In this document: piece after piece, positions 36,614-47,519 of the stretch
Layout: every line of letters starts with the position of its first letter
Position numbering within the stretch: the stretch's first letter is position 1
Assembly: GCA_030524345.1 (NCBI GenBank)
Contig: JAUNGP010000004.1
Span: 54,451-118,450, forward strand
DNA from: Clostridia bacterium
GTDB lineage: Bacteria; Bacillota; Clostridia; TANB77; CAG-465
DNA: 64,000 nucleotides
Direction: 5' to 3'
Program-made: the position numbers and the translations under genes
The notes under the pieces: generated by a model
The model's database searches: none
The model's input: the letters and a program-made list of their open reading frames with translations, nothing else
What the model was told of the DNA's origin: nothing

Positions 36614-38506
36614 TTAAATTTTCCATACTTCAGATGACATATCTGCTGGCATTCTTAAATCTCCTCTTGGAGATAAAGCTGCACTACCAACTTTAGGTCC
36701 ACCTGGTACACAATCCCTCTTGAACTGACTTCCAAAGAATTTGTTAATAAATATTTTGTACCATTCACATAACTGTTCTTTGGTATAAATATCTTTAAAT
36801 GCAATCTCTGCAAGGAAAAGAAGTTTCCCACCAGAGGTTCCACGTCTTAAGAAGTTATAGAAAAAGAAATCATGTACTTCATAAGGTCCAAGGTTGCTTT
36901 CAGTCTTCTGTGTAATATTTCCTTGACCATCTAAAGGTAATAGTTCAGGACTAATTGGAGTATCAACAATGTCTTTTAATACCCCTCTACACTCCTCATT
37001 TTCTTCAGCATACCATAATATAATATGTTTTACTAAAGTTTTTGGAATAGAGGCGTTGACACCATACATGGACATGTGGTCTCCGTTATAAGTACACCAA
37101 CCAAGGCCAAGCTCAGAGAAGTCTCCTGTACCTATTGTAAAACCTTTATCCATTAGAATCTGAGTTCTTTCCCTTGCTTGTGCATTTTCATACACCAAAT
37201 TATGGTTATTCATATCATGTCCGATGTCTTTAAAGTGCTGTATACATGCATCTTTAATGGAGATCTCTTCCAAACTAATTTGTACTCCAAGTGCTTCAGC
37301 AAGTTTTAAAGAATTATTGTATGTTCGCTTGCTTGTTCCAAATCCCGGCATTGTAATACCATGGATTCCTTTTGTATCAAGATTTAGTTTCTTAAAGGCA
37401 TTGACAACAACAAGAAAAGCAAGCGTTGAGTCTAGTCCACCAGAAATTCCTATTGTTACTTCCTTGCAATGAATATGTCTAAGCCTTCTTGCCAGCCCGT
37501 AAGTCTGAATGTTAAATATCTCTTCACAGTCTGTTTTTCTCTTAGGTACAAAAGGATATGGTTCGATATATCGTCTCAAATCTTTTTCATCTTGTTCATT
37601 TGATACCTGATTTACTCTAACCTTTTGTATATTACTCAAATCAAAGTTTTGTATGCTGTCTCCAAATGTCTTATCTTTAATTCTTTCATTATCAAGGTAT
37701 TCGACATCTACATCTGCAATATGAAGTGTCGATTCCCATTCGTACCTGTTAGCAGATAAAAGCTCCTTTCCGTCCTCAAAGATATATCCACTACCGCCAA
37801 AGACAATATCTGTAGTAGATTCCATAAGTCCTGCAGACGTATAAAGATATGCACTATGCGTTCTTGCACTTTGCGTCTTTACAAGTTCTTTTCTGTACTC
37901 ATCTTTGCCAATTAATTCATTACTTGCTGAAAGATTAGCAATAATATTTGCTCCGGAAAGAGAAAGTAATAAACTGGGTGGTATAACACTCCACAAGTCC
38001 TCACATATTTCAATACCAAGAGTAAATCCTAAGCTTGATTCAAAAACAATGTTTCCAAATGGAACTGATTCTCCTAAAAGATTAACGCTCTTCTCTTTAC
38101 CTTTATAGGGAGAAAACCATCTTTTCTCATAAAACTCACAGTTATTTGGAAGATAAGTCTTAGGAACTACACCCATGATTTTTCCACTAAGGAGCACTAC
38201 TGCTGCGTTATACATGATTCCTCCAACTGCAATAGGCATTCCAATAACAAATAAAACACCTGTATTACGTGTCTCATTGCAAAGTTTTTCAAGACCTTTT
38301 AAAGACTCTTGTCTAATGCTGGTGTTTAAGAACATGTCTTGTACTGTATAACCAGTAATAGAAAGTTCCGGAAATATCAGTACTTTAACCTCCTCCTTTT
38401 CAGCTCTTTGTACTACTTCACTAATTGCTTGAACATTAGCTTGAACATTTCCAAGCTCCCCATGGATACTGGAAATCCCACATCTGATAAAACCATATTT
38501 GTTCAT
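36614..38506 (-). CDS. nadE: Glutamine-dependent NAD+ synthetase
   Basis: Last step of NAD synthesis: amidation of deamido-NAD with glutamine as nitrogen donor, in the cytosol. The 630-residue protein joins an N-terminal nitrilase-like glutaminase domain (about 1-270), with the catalytic Glu in FPELSITGY and the Cys in EICEDLW, to a C-terminal ATP-dependent synthetase domain with the PP-loop ISGGLDSTLAF. RPxx-like tail residues close the protein. GGAGG precedes the ATG. It has its own terminator, so probably a single-gene unit. Confidence 0.93.
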   Translation of the reverse strand: MNKYGFIRCGISSIHGELGNVQANVQAISEVVQRAEKEEVKVLIFPELSITGYTVQDMFLNTSIRQESLKGLEKLCNETRNTGVLFVIGMPIAVGGIMYNAAVVLLSGKIMGVVPKTYLPNNCEFYEKRWFSPYKGKEKSVNLLGESVPFGNIVFESSLGFTLGIEICEDLWSVIPPSLLLSLSGANIIANLSASNELIGKDEYRKELVKTQSARTHSAYLYTSAGLMESTTDIVFGGSGYIFEDGKELLSANRYEWESTLHIADVDVEYLDNERIKDKTFGDSIQNFDLSNIQKVRVNQVSNEQDEKDLRRYIEPYPFVPKRKTDCEEIFNIQTYGLARRLRHIHCKEVTIGISGGLDSTLAFLVVVNAFKKLNLDTKGIHGITMPGFGTSKRTYNNSLKLAEALGVQISLEEISIKDACIQHFKDIGHDMNNHNLVYENAQARERTQILMDKGFTIGTGDFSELGLGWCTYNGDHMSMYGVNASIPKTLVKHIILWYAEENEECRGVLKDIVDTPISPELLPLDGQGNITQKTESNLGPYEVHDFFFYNFLRRGTSGGKLLFLAEIAFKDIYTKEQLCEWYKIFINKFFGSQFKRDCVPGGPKVGSAALSPRGDLRMPADMSSEVWKI

Positions 38507-38665
38507 ATTTTTTCCTCCTATACTTTTGATATGTTTTATCTTTAATTAATATATTAAAATCGGCTCCTTTCAAAATTTCAAAAGATGTTATTATCTTTTT
38601 GTTAATAACATTATATACACATCGCTGTCCTTTGTCAAGCTTTTCTTGAAAAAAATATAAAATAA

Positions 38666-38690
38666 GGGCTATCAATAATTGATAACCCCT
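38666..38690 (-). terminator. Terminator of the gene at 38696-40249
   Basis: GGGcTATCAAT pairs with ATTGATAaCCC with one mismatch, T-rich on the minus strand, five bases past the stop codon. Confidence 0.75.
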
Positions 38691-38695
38691 AAAAA

Positions 38696-40249
38696 TTAAA
38701 TATCTGTCTTATACAAACTAAAACTATTGACATTGCAATTTTTATTTTTCAACATATCTGCAACTCTTGGACTTTTAATAACATTAGTTTTCACTTCAGA
38801 TTTCAGATATTCCCACGGGTTAAATTCACGCTCAACAAAGCTTTCCCTTAAAAATCTTTCTTCATTTTTAAATGAGATTTCAAATATCAGTGCAGAGCTA
38901 GTTTCAGCATACCCTACATGAAGATCACAAGTTTCCATGCTCAGAAGATTTAAGTATGCACAAACTTTTCTTACTTTTTTTGTTACAAAAACGAAAAATT
39001 CTCTTCCATCATACACTACCCGATAGGACTCAACTACTCTTCTTTCATCAGCGCCATTTACTTTTATATCATCATCTTCAATATGAAAAGTCGGATATTT
39101 AAAGCTCTTGATATATTGAATCACCATCCCTTCGTTTGCAAGCTTTCTTTCGTCAAATACTTCATGATATTCAAACAAATCTACTTGCTTATTAATATAG
39201 CTTTTTTCAATCCTTAAGCTTTGATTTAAGATATCAAGAATTTTTTCAGCTAATATAGTAGAGTTTTCTCCTATTTCGTCACTCTCCTCCTTTAACGTGA
39301 ATAATTCATTTAGAATTGATGTTTCATAACTTACGGTATCTTCTCCTTGGAATTCAAATGACCCAAATTTTATCTTATCTCCTTTGGCAAGAGGAGAAAT
39401 ATATTTCGTTACATTGGCAATGATCCCTCCTGCTATTTCATATTTTTCCACACTACATCGTATAGCAGTCTCTCCAAATTTTCCCATATCATTTTGGGCA
39501 TAAAAGAGTGCCGTTTGAATTTTATGAGGGTAGCAAACTCTTCTTCTATGACTGGTCAGTATTGCATTTTCAGAATCAAAGTGACTTTCATAAAAAGCAA
39601 GTTCTGCCTCATCTGTAGAATTGACATCTTTTTTATAAGAACAGGAAATATTGGCAGGTGTATCAACAATTACATCAAACTCAATTCCTTTGATAGTTTC
39701 TACCGCTTCCCCTGATAACTTCAATGTTCCTTCTACTTTTTTAGATGGATAATATGTTCTATAATCACTTTCCAAACTATTTACAACATATTTATATGGG
39801 TATAGTATAGGAAACATCAGAGAAGTTGCAACTTTTTTCTTTGCAACAGAAAAATTAGAGATTTTTACTAATCCATAAAAAAATGTCACATTAATCTTCA
39901 AATCTTCACCCAATAACCTGCCCCGCTTATTTTTCAAGAAAAAAGTATACTCTTTTTGAAAGCCTTCCTCACTACTTACAAATGCAAAAGAATGATGATC
40001 CAAAGGTTCTATTCCTAAGCAATCTAACTCTTTGTTATTAATTCTTGGATTAAATACAAAGGCTTTATCGACTTTTTCAAAACATGGACAAAAAAATGCT
40101 ACAGCCTCACAAACATCATCCACAAATTGTATTACTTCTGGATAATTTTCTCTTTCGGCTATATAGTTTAGATATTCCAGTGTGACAGACTTAATAAGTT
40201 GTTCAGAACATGGTATGTTCCTTTTTTGCTTTTTATATGTTTTACTCAT
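38696..40249 (-). CDS. Large soluble protein of unknown function
   Basis: A 517-residue protein without signal peptide or membrane helix. It contains a patch of close cysteines near the start (FFCPCFEKV, about 52-60), but no zinc-finger pattern. I recognise no family. I chose the second ATG (40249), nine bases after GGAGG, over one at 40255. A decayed fragment with clear DNA similarity to residues about 10-94 is found at 51092-51250, so this gene belongs to a family that was once present twice. Confidence 0.6.
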   Translation of the reverse strand: MSKTYKKQKRNIPCSEQLIKSVTLEYLNYIAERENYPEVIQFVDDVCEAVAFFCPCFEKVDKAFVFNPRINNKELDCLGIEPLDHHSFAFVSSEEGFQKEYTFFLKNKRGRLLGEDLKINVTFFYGLVKISNFSVAKKKVATSLMFPILYPYKYVVNSLESDYRTYYPSKKVEGTLKLSGEAVETIKGIEFDVIVDTPANISCSYKKDVNSTDEAELAFYESHFDSENAILTSHRRRVCYPHKIQTALFYAQNDMGKFGETAIRCSVEKYEIAGGIIANVTKYISPLAKGDKIKFGSFEFQGEDTVSYETSILNELFTLKEESDEIGENSTILAEKILDILNQSLRIEKSYINKQVDLFEYHEVFDERKLANEGMVIQYIKSFKYPTFHIEDDDIKVNGADERRVVESYRVVYDGREFFVFVTKKVRKVCAYLNLLSMETCDLHVGYAETSSALIFEISFKNEERFLRESFVEREFNPWEYLKSEVKTNVIKSPRVADMLKNKNCNVNSFSLYKTDI

Positions 40250-40471
40250 AAACATATACCTCCTTCAATATGAATTCATTTTGAAAAAAATATTTTTTTC
40301 CATAGTATTATATCATATTATGTCTACTTTTTCAACAAAATCACTTTAAACTATAATAGCTAAACTAAAAATAAGAGTGCTATATACAAACATAAAAACA
40401 TTTCTACCTAATTTTTATAAATTTATACACATTTACTACGACAAGTTTAACCTTTATTTATTCTATCTTTA

Positions 40472-40500
40472 TAGACTTTTCATATATTTTTAGATATAAT
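40472..40500 (+). promoter_or_regulatory. Promoter of the gene at 40519
   Basis: TAGACT (40472-40477), 17-bp spacer, TATAAT (40495-40500). The transcript starts very close to the RBS GAGGTG. Confidence 0.6.
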
Positions 40501-40518
40501 ATACATGAGGTGTAACAA

Positions 40519-41502
40519 ATGAATATTTTTAGTGAAGATTTATCAAGAAACTCTGAACAATTTACTTTATTGATAACTGAAATAAATCAGTTTTTAGATT
40601 TAAATATTAAGATACAAACTGAATATAAAAATCTATTATTAAATTATATAGAAAAAATGTTAGATGTTCCTGTTGAAAACTCTGAAATAGATTCAAAAGA
40701 AACTAACAGTGTTTTAGAACTCTTAAATAAACTAAAAGAAAACTTAGCTATAATAAATCAAAATCTTCAAAAATTAGAAAACTTAGAAAACGATATCTCA
40801 TTAAACCAAGTAAAAGATATAGAAAAACTATTTTTAGATTATAAACAATTACAAAAAGAAATATTGAAAAATAACATTCAAATAAATAAATTCCTATTAG
40901 AAATAGTACAATTTATAAATTTTATTTTCATAAATAATACTAATGCTTACAAAATAACGAATCTAGAAAATATAAATCAAATAATTCCAGAAGAAACTGT
41001 TCAAAACATTAAAATGGATTTTAAAGAAGTTATTGAAAATCCTATCCAATCATCAAAAAAAGATGAAAATACTAATAGCAATCATATAGAAAATATTCTT
41101 ATTATTTCTGAAATGAAAGGTAAAGTATTTTTACCTTATACTATAGAAAATTTAAACTCAATTTTAGAAAAAAATAAATCTAAATATACTGATATAAATG
41201 ATGTCATAGAAAAGGAATTTACAGTTCCATATTCTAGCTTCAAAAATCCTATATTATCAAGATTTAAAGAAGCTTATAAACTTGTTAGAAATAAAGAACA
41301 CAAATCTATAAAAGAAGCTTTTGACTTAGGAATGGAATTATTACTAAATTATAATTTGCATCCTGCCATAATTGCAGCTTGTAAAAATATAGATGAATTA
41401 GATATTTACTTAGACTACTTAGAAGAAAATGAAATAGAGAAATTTGACTGTTTTCAAATAAAGTTTGAGATAGCGCCTGCTTTACAAAAAAATAAATATT
41501 AA
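40519..41502 (+). CDS. Helical protein of unknown function
   Basis: A 327-residue soluble protein, very Asn/Lys/Ile/Glu-rich. The first 155 residues are mostly coiled-coil helices with heptad-like leucines (for example LLNKLKENLAIINQNLQKLENL). The C-terminal 140 residues are a compact mixed domain of unknown type. No signal peptide. It is a plus-strand single gene with its own promoter and a strong terminator, next to the convergent SipW/TasA unit; whether it is related to that unit is unknown. Confidence 0.6.
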   Translation: MNIFSEDLSRNSEQFTLLITEINQFLDLNIKIQTEYKNLLLNYIEKMLDVPVENSEIDSKETNSVLELLNKLKENLAIINQNLQKLENLENDISLNQVKDIEKLFLDYKQLQKEILKNNIQINKFLLEIVQFINFIFINNTNAYKITNLENINQIIPEETVQNIKMDFKEVIENPIQSSKKDENTNSNHIENILIISEMKGKVFLPYTIENLNSILEKNKSKYTDINDVIEKEFTVPYSSFKNPILSRFKEAYKLVRNKEHKSIKEAFDLGMELLLNYNLHPAIIAACKNIDELDIYLDYLEENEIEKFDCFQIKFEIAPALQKNKY

Positions 41503-41544
41503 AAAAGATGAGATTTATCATTCAATGGTAAAATCTCATCTTTT
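41503..41544. terminator. Strong bidirectional terminator
   Basis: AAAAGATGAGATTT (41503-41516) pairs with AAATCTCATCTTTT (41531-41544), and the interior TATCATT/AATGGTA continues the stem. It ends both the plus-strand gene and the 9.3-kb minus-strand unit. Confidence 0.9.
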
Positions 41545-41547
41545 ATC

Positions 41548-44500
41548 TTATTCAAATACTATAAAATTAACATAGTCTAATGTTCTTAATTCATCATATT
41601 CGTCATATAATTCCACTAATATTCTATATGTTCCTACATTTATATCATTACTAAATGTAATATTTATATCTTGTTCTATACTGCTCTGATTTGTTGTATT
41701 TATCTCTACAGTTTCTACTTTTATTTTATCTTTACTATTATCAGTTTCACTATATATAAATTCTCCTGTTCTTTCTACTGCTTTTAATTTCATTTTCATA
41801 TTTTGTAATTCACTTGAATTTGTAAATACTATTCTCATAGAACGTTCTGTTTTCGTTCCTTTTTCTATTAATTGTAGTTTATCACTTGCAATTCCCTCTA
41901 TTGGATTTACATTTGAACTTACCCCATATTTTTCTTGCACATCTATAATAGCAATTACCTTTTTAGCAATACTTTGATACTTAGTACCATTTAGATACTC
42001 TAATTGAACTGTGTAACTATCTTTTGACAGTCTATCTTGTGGTAATACTTCTGTCATATCTAAAATTATATTTATGTTTTCATTTACACTTGATGTACCT
42101 ATATTTTCCAATAATTTCAGTGGAATTTTGCCGTCTTTTACCTGATAATGTTCATTATTTATTATTGCCTGTGTTCCATTTGGTATATTTATTTGATTAC
42201 CATTATTATCTTTAAAGGTTATATTTACATATAAATCACTTGACGGCAACTTAATATTTTCATTGATTTCTTTACCACTTAATATTCCTGTTAAATTTAT
42301 TAAGTCATTTGCTTCATAATAAGTTCTATCAGTTATCAAAGTACAATTATAATCTCTTGTCTGTACATTTACTATATTATTAGCTTTATTACTTATAACA
42401 TTTCCAAATGGCATTTCATCATAATATATATTCATTGATGGATAATAATTATCTTTTTCAATTCCAGATGTATTTTCAAAGCTAAATATAAATTTAAAAC
42501 TTTCATTAAATGCATATGATGTTGATCCTTTTATTGGATTATAATTTTTTGTCACTAGCTCCGAATTTGTTATATCTTTTAACTCTGTATAGCTTGTATG
42601 ATCAGATTTTTTAAAATCGCTTAAACTTATTTCTGATACATTTTCAGCATCTACTGTATAGTAATAATACTCGCCATCTACAACCATACAAATTCCTGTG
42701 CCTACTGGTAAATTAACTACTTTAGTATTATCCGTATTAGAGATTAATTTCACCTTTCTTGTTATATTTGTATATGAATTTGTATTATATGCATCATTTA
42801 TTAAATAATAAGAATTATATAAATCACTAGTAAACGCCCCTATATCTAACATATATACTTCATTTGTATTTGTTATTTCTTCTTTATATACTTTATTTGC
42901 AATACTATTTGATACTATACTTATTGCATTTCCGATTGGAATATCTTCTGCTATATAAAAATAGGAGTATTTATCACCATTATGCTCTTGTACTGTTTCT
43001 TTACTTGCCTGTAGAATTACATATTTATGTGCTTCTCCACTCACTACTGCTATTGTTTCTGGTGTTGTTCCACCTACTTTTAAATATGGTTTATCTATTC
43101 CACCTTCTATTATTTTAGAACCATCCTCTAATAACTCTGGATTTAATACTAACGTAGTTTGTCCAGTTATATTTCCCTCTATTGTTAAGCATACCAAGCT
43201 ATCTAAATATAGTTCTCCTCCACCAGTAAAGTTTCCTGTTATATTTCCATCTGCTGATATTTTTAATCCACTATCTTTTGGAATAACTAAATTTTCTATT
43301 GACTGTATTCCAATTAACTCATTATTTGCGCCTTTATTTTCAAGTAATACATAACTATTTTCAAAACTTACTGTTGTTGCTCTATCTATACCATTCATTG
43401 TTTTATATTTAGAAGTTGAATTTCCAGACCAATAATTTTTAAATATTACATTTACTTCCTTGTTTACCGCTCCAAGTTTTGTTGAACCATAATTTTCTAC
43501 ATTTGTTTTAATTCCCTGTATAGTTACATTCGAAGATCCATGTACTGTTATAAAGTCTGACGCATCTCCATCACCATTCTCATCTATACCTCGTCCTCCG
43601 CCATATACTAAGCCTGTTACTGTTATTCCTGCATCATTTTCATCTCCAACATTTACTACGGTATTTCCCTGAATGTCACTTTGATCTCCTCCACCAAATA
43701 TACTTTCAAATGTTCCCTTTTTTACTATTACTTCTGTACTTGCACCAATTGTTCCAGAATAGCCGCCTCCAAATACTTTACTAAATTTTCCATCAATTAT
43801 CTCTATATGAGTTCCACCATTCACACTTCCAGAATATCCACCACCAAATACGCTTTCTTCTATAACGGAATTTCCATCTACTGTAATACTTGTATTTCCT
43901 AATACATCAGCCTCATTTCCTCCGCCACATATAATTCCTTTTATATTTGATGAATTAATTGATACTGTTGAGTCTCCATATATGATACCTGCATTTCCTC
44001 CGCCATATACATTTCCATAAATTGTACTACCAGAAGAAATTGTAACAGAAGTATTTCCATTAACACTTCCAAGCCCTTCTGTATTTGGAGAATATACTAA
44101 TTTATTCACTGTGTCTACTCCTGGATTATCAACATTATCCAATAATGATTTATCACTACTCCAAGAATATTCTGTAAAATTAGTAATTCCTTGACTTGGT
44201 TTTTCATTGGTTATAGTAACCATTGTAGCACCATTTCCATCATATCCACTAATTTTATATGTAGACATTATATAATCATCTATTGAAACAACATCGTAAA
44301 TTTTAGGCTTTGATGGTACAGTTTTTCCATCTCCTCCACCATATACATTTCCATAAATTGTACTATTATTAATCCTAATATCGGAATTATTTAATACTTT
44401 TGCTATTGAGCCACCGCCATAAATATTTCCTTGTCCATTAGAGCTTGTACCTATCGTACATCCATTTATGTTCATTGTAACATTCTCAACTGTTGCAAGC

Positions 44501-46647
44501 GACAAATATACATAAGTTTTATGTATATAAAATGTTAAGCCACTACGATTCATATTAGTCCAACTAACACGTTTATACCCCTTTGTAAAAATCCTTCCAT
44601 TAGTAACATCATACGATGGATACCCGTCTAATGGTTTATTCCAATCATTTGGATAATATAAATCATCTTCAGTCCTCATGTACCATCCTGATGGGGCAGA
44701 CGTATTAGCAGAAGTTTCAATTTCCTGTGTTTGTCCAAAACCACTTCCAAAGATATTATTAGTGATTGATGTATTTGTTAAATTGATAAAAATATCTCCA
44801 CCTTTTTCTATTCTATCTGCTGCGTATCCATTTGCTAACTCACTAATGCTTTTTTCTTTGCTTTCGATAGCTGAAGTTGAGTAATTATAAGAGTATTGAA
44901 TATATGTCGATGCTGTTTTTTCGCAGTTTCCATTATATCCTCCACCATACAGACTACCTAAAATATTACTATTAGCAATGTTTATATCTATATTTCCATA
45001 AGTAGTTGCACTGAAATTATATCCTCCACCATAAACATCTCTTATATTTTGACAAGAGTCAATTTTGATTGTAATATCCCCATACAATCTAGCCGCATTT
45101 GCTCCGCCATATAATTTTGTGATTTTAGGATCATATTTAACAATACCACTGCCATCTCCATAAATATTGATATTTCTACTTCCAACACTTATTGCATTTA
45201 ATCCACTGCTTCCTCCATATATTGTATTGATAGTACCACCAGTTATTGTTAAATTATAATTATTATATACAGTCGTTACATTACTTTCATATCCTGATGT
45301 AACTCCACATGTCAATACATTTATTGATGCATTTCTTCCAATATACCAATTCAGAGTTTTTCCTGTATTGACTGCAGTTGAATAATTATTCTGCATACCA
45401 AAACTTCCACTATTAACTACTACATAATCCATCTGACTTGGTCTAAATGTTTGAATGGCACTTGATCTTCCACTTGGTATTTTTTGATTAAATCTTGCTG
45501 TAAGTTCAATATACTTATATCCTGCATTATGATACCTAGCATCATAATATAATTCAAATTCATTTCCACGAGCTTGGTTGCCAAAAATCTTATCTTTAAT
45601 AATTAAAAAGTTAACATTATCAAATCGGAAATTTCCATACAACGTATTATAATATCCATTAGGTTTATAATTGTAATTATATACAGTACCTACTTTGTCC
45701 TTTTGACAGCTTTTATATGTTGCACTCGTATATACAACTGTACTTACATTAACACTTTGGTTGTATTCATAGCCATAATATTTAGAAATTCCTCCACGGG
45801 TATCAGCATTTTTATAATAGTCTATGTCCCCTAAAAGCATTACAACCGTTTTATATGCATCATATGCATCTATATTAGAATTTGCTACTGCTGGAGTTGA
45901 ACCTAAATTTTTCCTTAAGTCACTATATAATCCATCTATTGTTGCTTTAGGCTTTGTAGGATTATTACCTATATTGATATCATCTGCCCCAGTTGCATTA
46001 GAACTATTCTCCTCATCCAAGACATAATACTTAACATTACTTGCAATGTTTTCCTCTTTATACACCATATTCTCATATGGATTATTAATATAATATACTT
46101 TTCCAAAAACTGCTTCTAATTGTAAAGTACCATCAGTTGCATACTTTTCTAATATATCTGGTGTAATCACATCACCTGGCTGAAATACTGTATTTGCTGG
46201 TATATATTCACTCGTTCCAACAATATGCCATCCCGTAAAAGAATAAGACCACAATGTTCCATCATCTAATGCGTTCTGTTTTTCTTCATCTGTATCATAA
46301 TTATTGAAATAAAATGTTTCACAATCAACTATATTTGCTTTATCTAATTTTATATCTGTTATATTATCTGAAAATGTTTCTCCTGGTAATATCAAAGAGT
46401 TTGAAGTCGTTTTGACTACCGATGTTGTAACATCTTCAAATAATACTTTTTCATTTTCGGTATTATTTTCTCCATATCTTATTTGAGAAGGTAATTTACC
46501 TTCACTATATGTTATAACAACCTTTTCTCCACTTGGCTCTGCTTTTGATTTAGGCACTAACTTTTTTATTCCAATTATCACTAGAGTTATTATTAATATA
46601 AAAATGATTATCTTTAGTAAATTTAACTTATTTATCTTTTTTAGCAT
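41548..46647 (-). CDS. Giant exported beta-helix protein with GGG-turn repeats
   Basis: A 1699-residue protein with one N-terminal hydrophobic segment (about 10-28, anchor or signal). Next comes a region with an InlB B-repeat-like unit (SFTGWHIVG...LQLEAVFGK). From about 440 to 1100 lies a long stretch of short repeats of the pattern V-x-I-x(5-8)-I-x-G-x-V/I-Y/F-G-G-G, typical of right-handed beta-helix adhesins or matrix proteins. The C-terminal 500 residues are beta-rich with no sorting motif. AAGGAG precedes the ATG. It is the last gene of the SipW/TasA-like unit, so it is a likely substrate or scaffold partner for those fibre proteins. Exact family unknown. Confidence 0.75.
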   Translation of the reverse strand: MLKKINKLNLLKIIIFILIITLVIIGIKKLVPKSKAEPSGEKVVITYSEGKLPSQIRYGENNTENEKVLFEDVTTSVVKTTSNSLILPGETFSDNITDIKLDKANIVDCETFYFNNYDTDEEKQNALDDGTLWSYSFTGWHIVGTSEYIPANTVFQPGDVITPDILEKYATDGTLQLEAVFGKVYYINNPYENMVYKEENIASNVKYYVLDEENSSNATGADDINIGNNPTKPKATIDGLYSDLRKNLGSTPAVANSNIDAYDAYKTVVMLLGDIDYYKNADTRGGISKYYGYEYNQSVNVSTVVYTSATYKSCQKDKVGTVYNYNYKPNGYYNTLYGNFRFDNVNFLIIKDKIFGNQARGNEFELYYDARYHNAGYKYIELTARFNQKIPSGRSSAIQTFRPSQMDYVVVNSGSFGMQNNYSTAVNTGKTLNWYIGRNASINVLTCGVTSGYESNVTTVYNNYNLTITGGTINTIYGGSSGLNAISVGSRNINIYGDGSGIVKYDPKITKLYGGANAARLYGDITIKIDSCQNIRDVYGGGYNFSATTYGNIDINIANSNILGSLYGGGYNGNCEKTASTYIQYSYNYSTSAIESKEKSISELANGYAADRIEKGGDIFINLTNTSITNNIFGSGFGQTQEIETSANTSAPSGWYMRTEDDLYYPNDWNKPLDGYPSYDVTNGRIFTKGYKRVSWTNMNRSGLTFYIHKTYVYLSLATVENVTMNINGCTIGTSSNGQGNIYGGGSIAKVLNNSDIRINNSTIYGNVYGGGDGKTVPSKPKIYDVVSIDDYIMSTYKISGYDGNGATMVTITNEKPSQGITNFTEYSWSSDKSLLDNVDNPGVDTVNKLVYSPNTEGLGSVNGNTSVTISSGSTIYGNVYGGGNAGIIYGDSTVSINSSNIKGIICGGGNEADVLGNTSITVDGNSVIEESVFGGGYSGSVNGGTHIEIIDGKFSKVFGGGYSGTIGASTEVIVKKGTFESIFGGGDQSDIQGNTVVNVGDENDAGITVTGLVYGGGRGIDENGDGDASDFITVHGSSNVTIQGIKTNVENYGSTKLGAVNKEVNVIFKNYWSGNSTSKYKTMNGIDRATTVSFENSYVLLENKGANNELIGIQSIENLVIPKDSGLKISADGNITGNFTGGGELYLDSLVCLTIEGNITGQTTLVLNPELLEDGSKIIEGGIDKPYLKVGGTTPETIAVVSGEAHKYVILQASKETVQEHNGDKYSYFYIAEDIPIGNAISIVSNSIANKVYKEEITNTNEVYMLDIGAFTSDLYNSYYLINDAYNTNSYTNITRKVKLISNTDNTKVVNLPVGTGICMVVDGEYYYYTVDAENVSEISLSDFKKSDHTSYTELKDITNSELVTKNYNPIKGSTSYAFNESFKFIFSFENTSGIEKDNYYPSMNIYYDEMPFGNVISNKANNIVNVQTRDYNCTLITDRTYYEANDLINLTGILSGKEINENIKLPSSDLYVNITFKDNNGNQINIPNGTQAIINNEHYQVKDGKIPLKLLENIGTSSVNENINIILDMTEVLPQDRLSKDSYTVQLEYLNGTKYQSIAKKVIAIIDVQEKYGVSSNVNPIEGIASDKLQLIEKGTKTERSMRIVFTNSSELQNMKMKLKAVERTGEFIYSETDNSKDKIKVETVEINTTNQSSIEQDINITFSNDINVGTYRILVELYDEYDELRTLDYVNFIVFE

Positions 46648-46672
46648 TTCATGTTCTCCTTGTTTAATAATA

Positions 46673-47503
46673 TTACACTTCTATATCAGTTCCTAAAATT
46701 ATCATTTCTTGTTGTCTTTTTATAAAATAGATTTCATAATTATTATCCTTTTCCAGTCTATCTTTTGATATCGTAAATGTACTAACACCATCTACTTCTG
46801 TAATATTTACATTATTTACTATGTAATTTGATTCATCTAATATTAATTTGTTATTATTATATTTTATAATTATATCTTGTGGCTGATTTACTTTTATATT
46901 TAATGTTACATATTCACCATTTTCAGAATTAATTAAACTAAATTCATTTGTTTCCATTTGATGATACACTAATTTAATATTTGCTACTAATTCTTTTTTA
47001 TATGGTGATACAGAAGATATTGTAAGTTTTACATTATATTCTGTTCCAGGTATTAATTGTTCCTTATCTTTAGCTACTATATTTAATAAGTATTGTTTCT
47101 CATTAGAACTTAAATCTAATTTTTCATTTTCTACAACTTTTTGATTTTCTATTGTAGCATTTATATTATTCTGTCCTTCTCCTATAACTTCCGCTGTTAT
47201 GTTATATATAATTTCTTCATTTGTTTTTAAAAGTTCATTCAAATAATTTTTTACATTAAAATTTATTATTTTTTCACTACCATCCCAATCATATATAGTA
47301 TACACAGTTCCTGTTCCTACTTCTGCAATATTACTTTCAAAATAAAATTGAGATGACTCTACTTGATGTATATCTTCTACATGTATTACGTATTTTGATA
47401 TTGCAAATGATAGTAATAAGAAGAAAATTACAACAGAAACAAACATCATAATTTTTATACCAATTTCTATTTTACTATCTTTTAAAACTATTCTTCCCCT
47501 CAT
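46673..47503 (-). CDS. Exported TasA-associated protein of unknown function
   Basis: A 276-residue protein: hydrophobic signal or anchor (about 18-40) followed by SKYVIHVEDIHQVESSQFYFESN, which resembles SipW-dependent signal regions (SKY, then a SxFYFxS block). The rest reads as two or three Ig-like beta domains. AGGAGGG precedes the ATG at 47503; the frame open to 47539 overlaps the neighbour and has no site. It sits between a TasA-like gene and the giant protein and is probably exported with them. Confidence 0.6.
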   Translation of the reverse strand: MRGRIVLKDSKIEIGIKIMMFVSVVIFFLLLSFAISKYVIHVEDIHQVESSQFYFESNIAEVGTGTVYTIYDWDGSEKIINFNVKNYLNELLKTNEEIIYNITAEVIGEGQNNINATIENQKVVENEKLDLSSNEKQYLLNIVAKDKEQLIPGTEYNVKLTISSVSPYKKELVANIKLVYHQMETNEFSLINSENGEYVTLNIKVNQPQDIIIKYNNNKLILDESNYIVNNVNITEVDGVSTFTISKDRLEKDNNYEIYFIKRQQEMIILGTDIEV

Positions 47504-47519
47504 TACTATCCCTCCTTTT

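Noticed and set aside
38436..38675. A 79-residue minus-strand frame over the start of nadE
   Set aside because: It covers the nadE RBS and start in another frame and has no protein-like composition or site.
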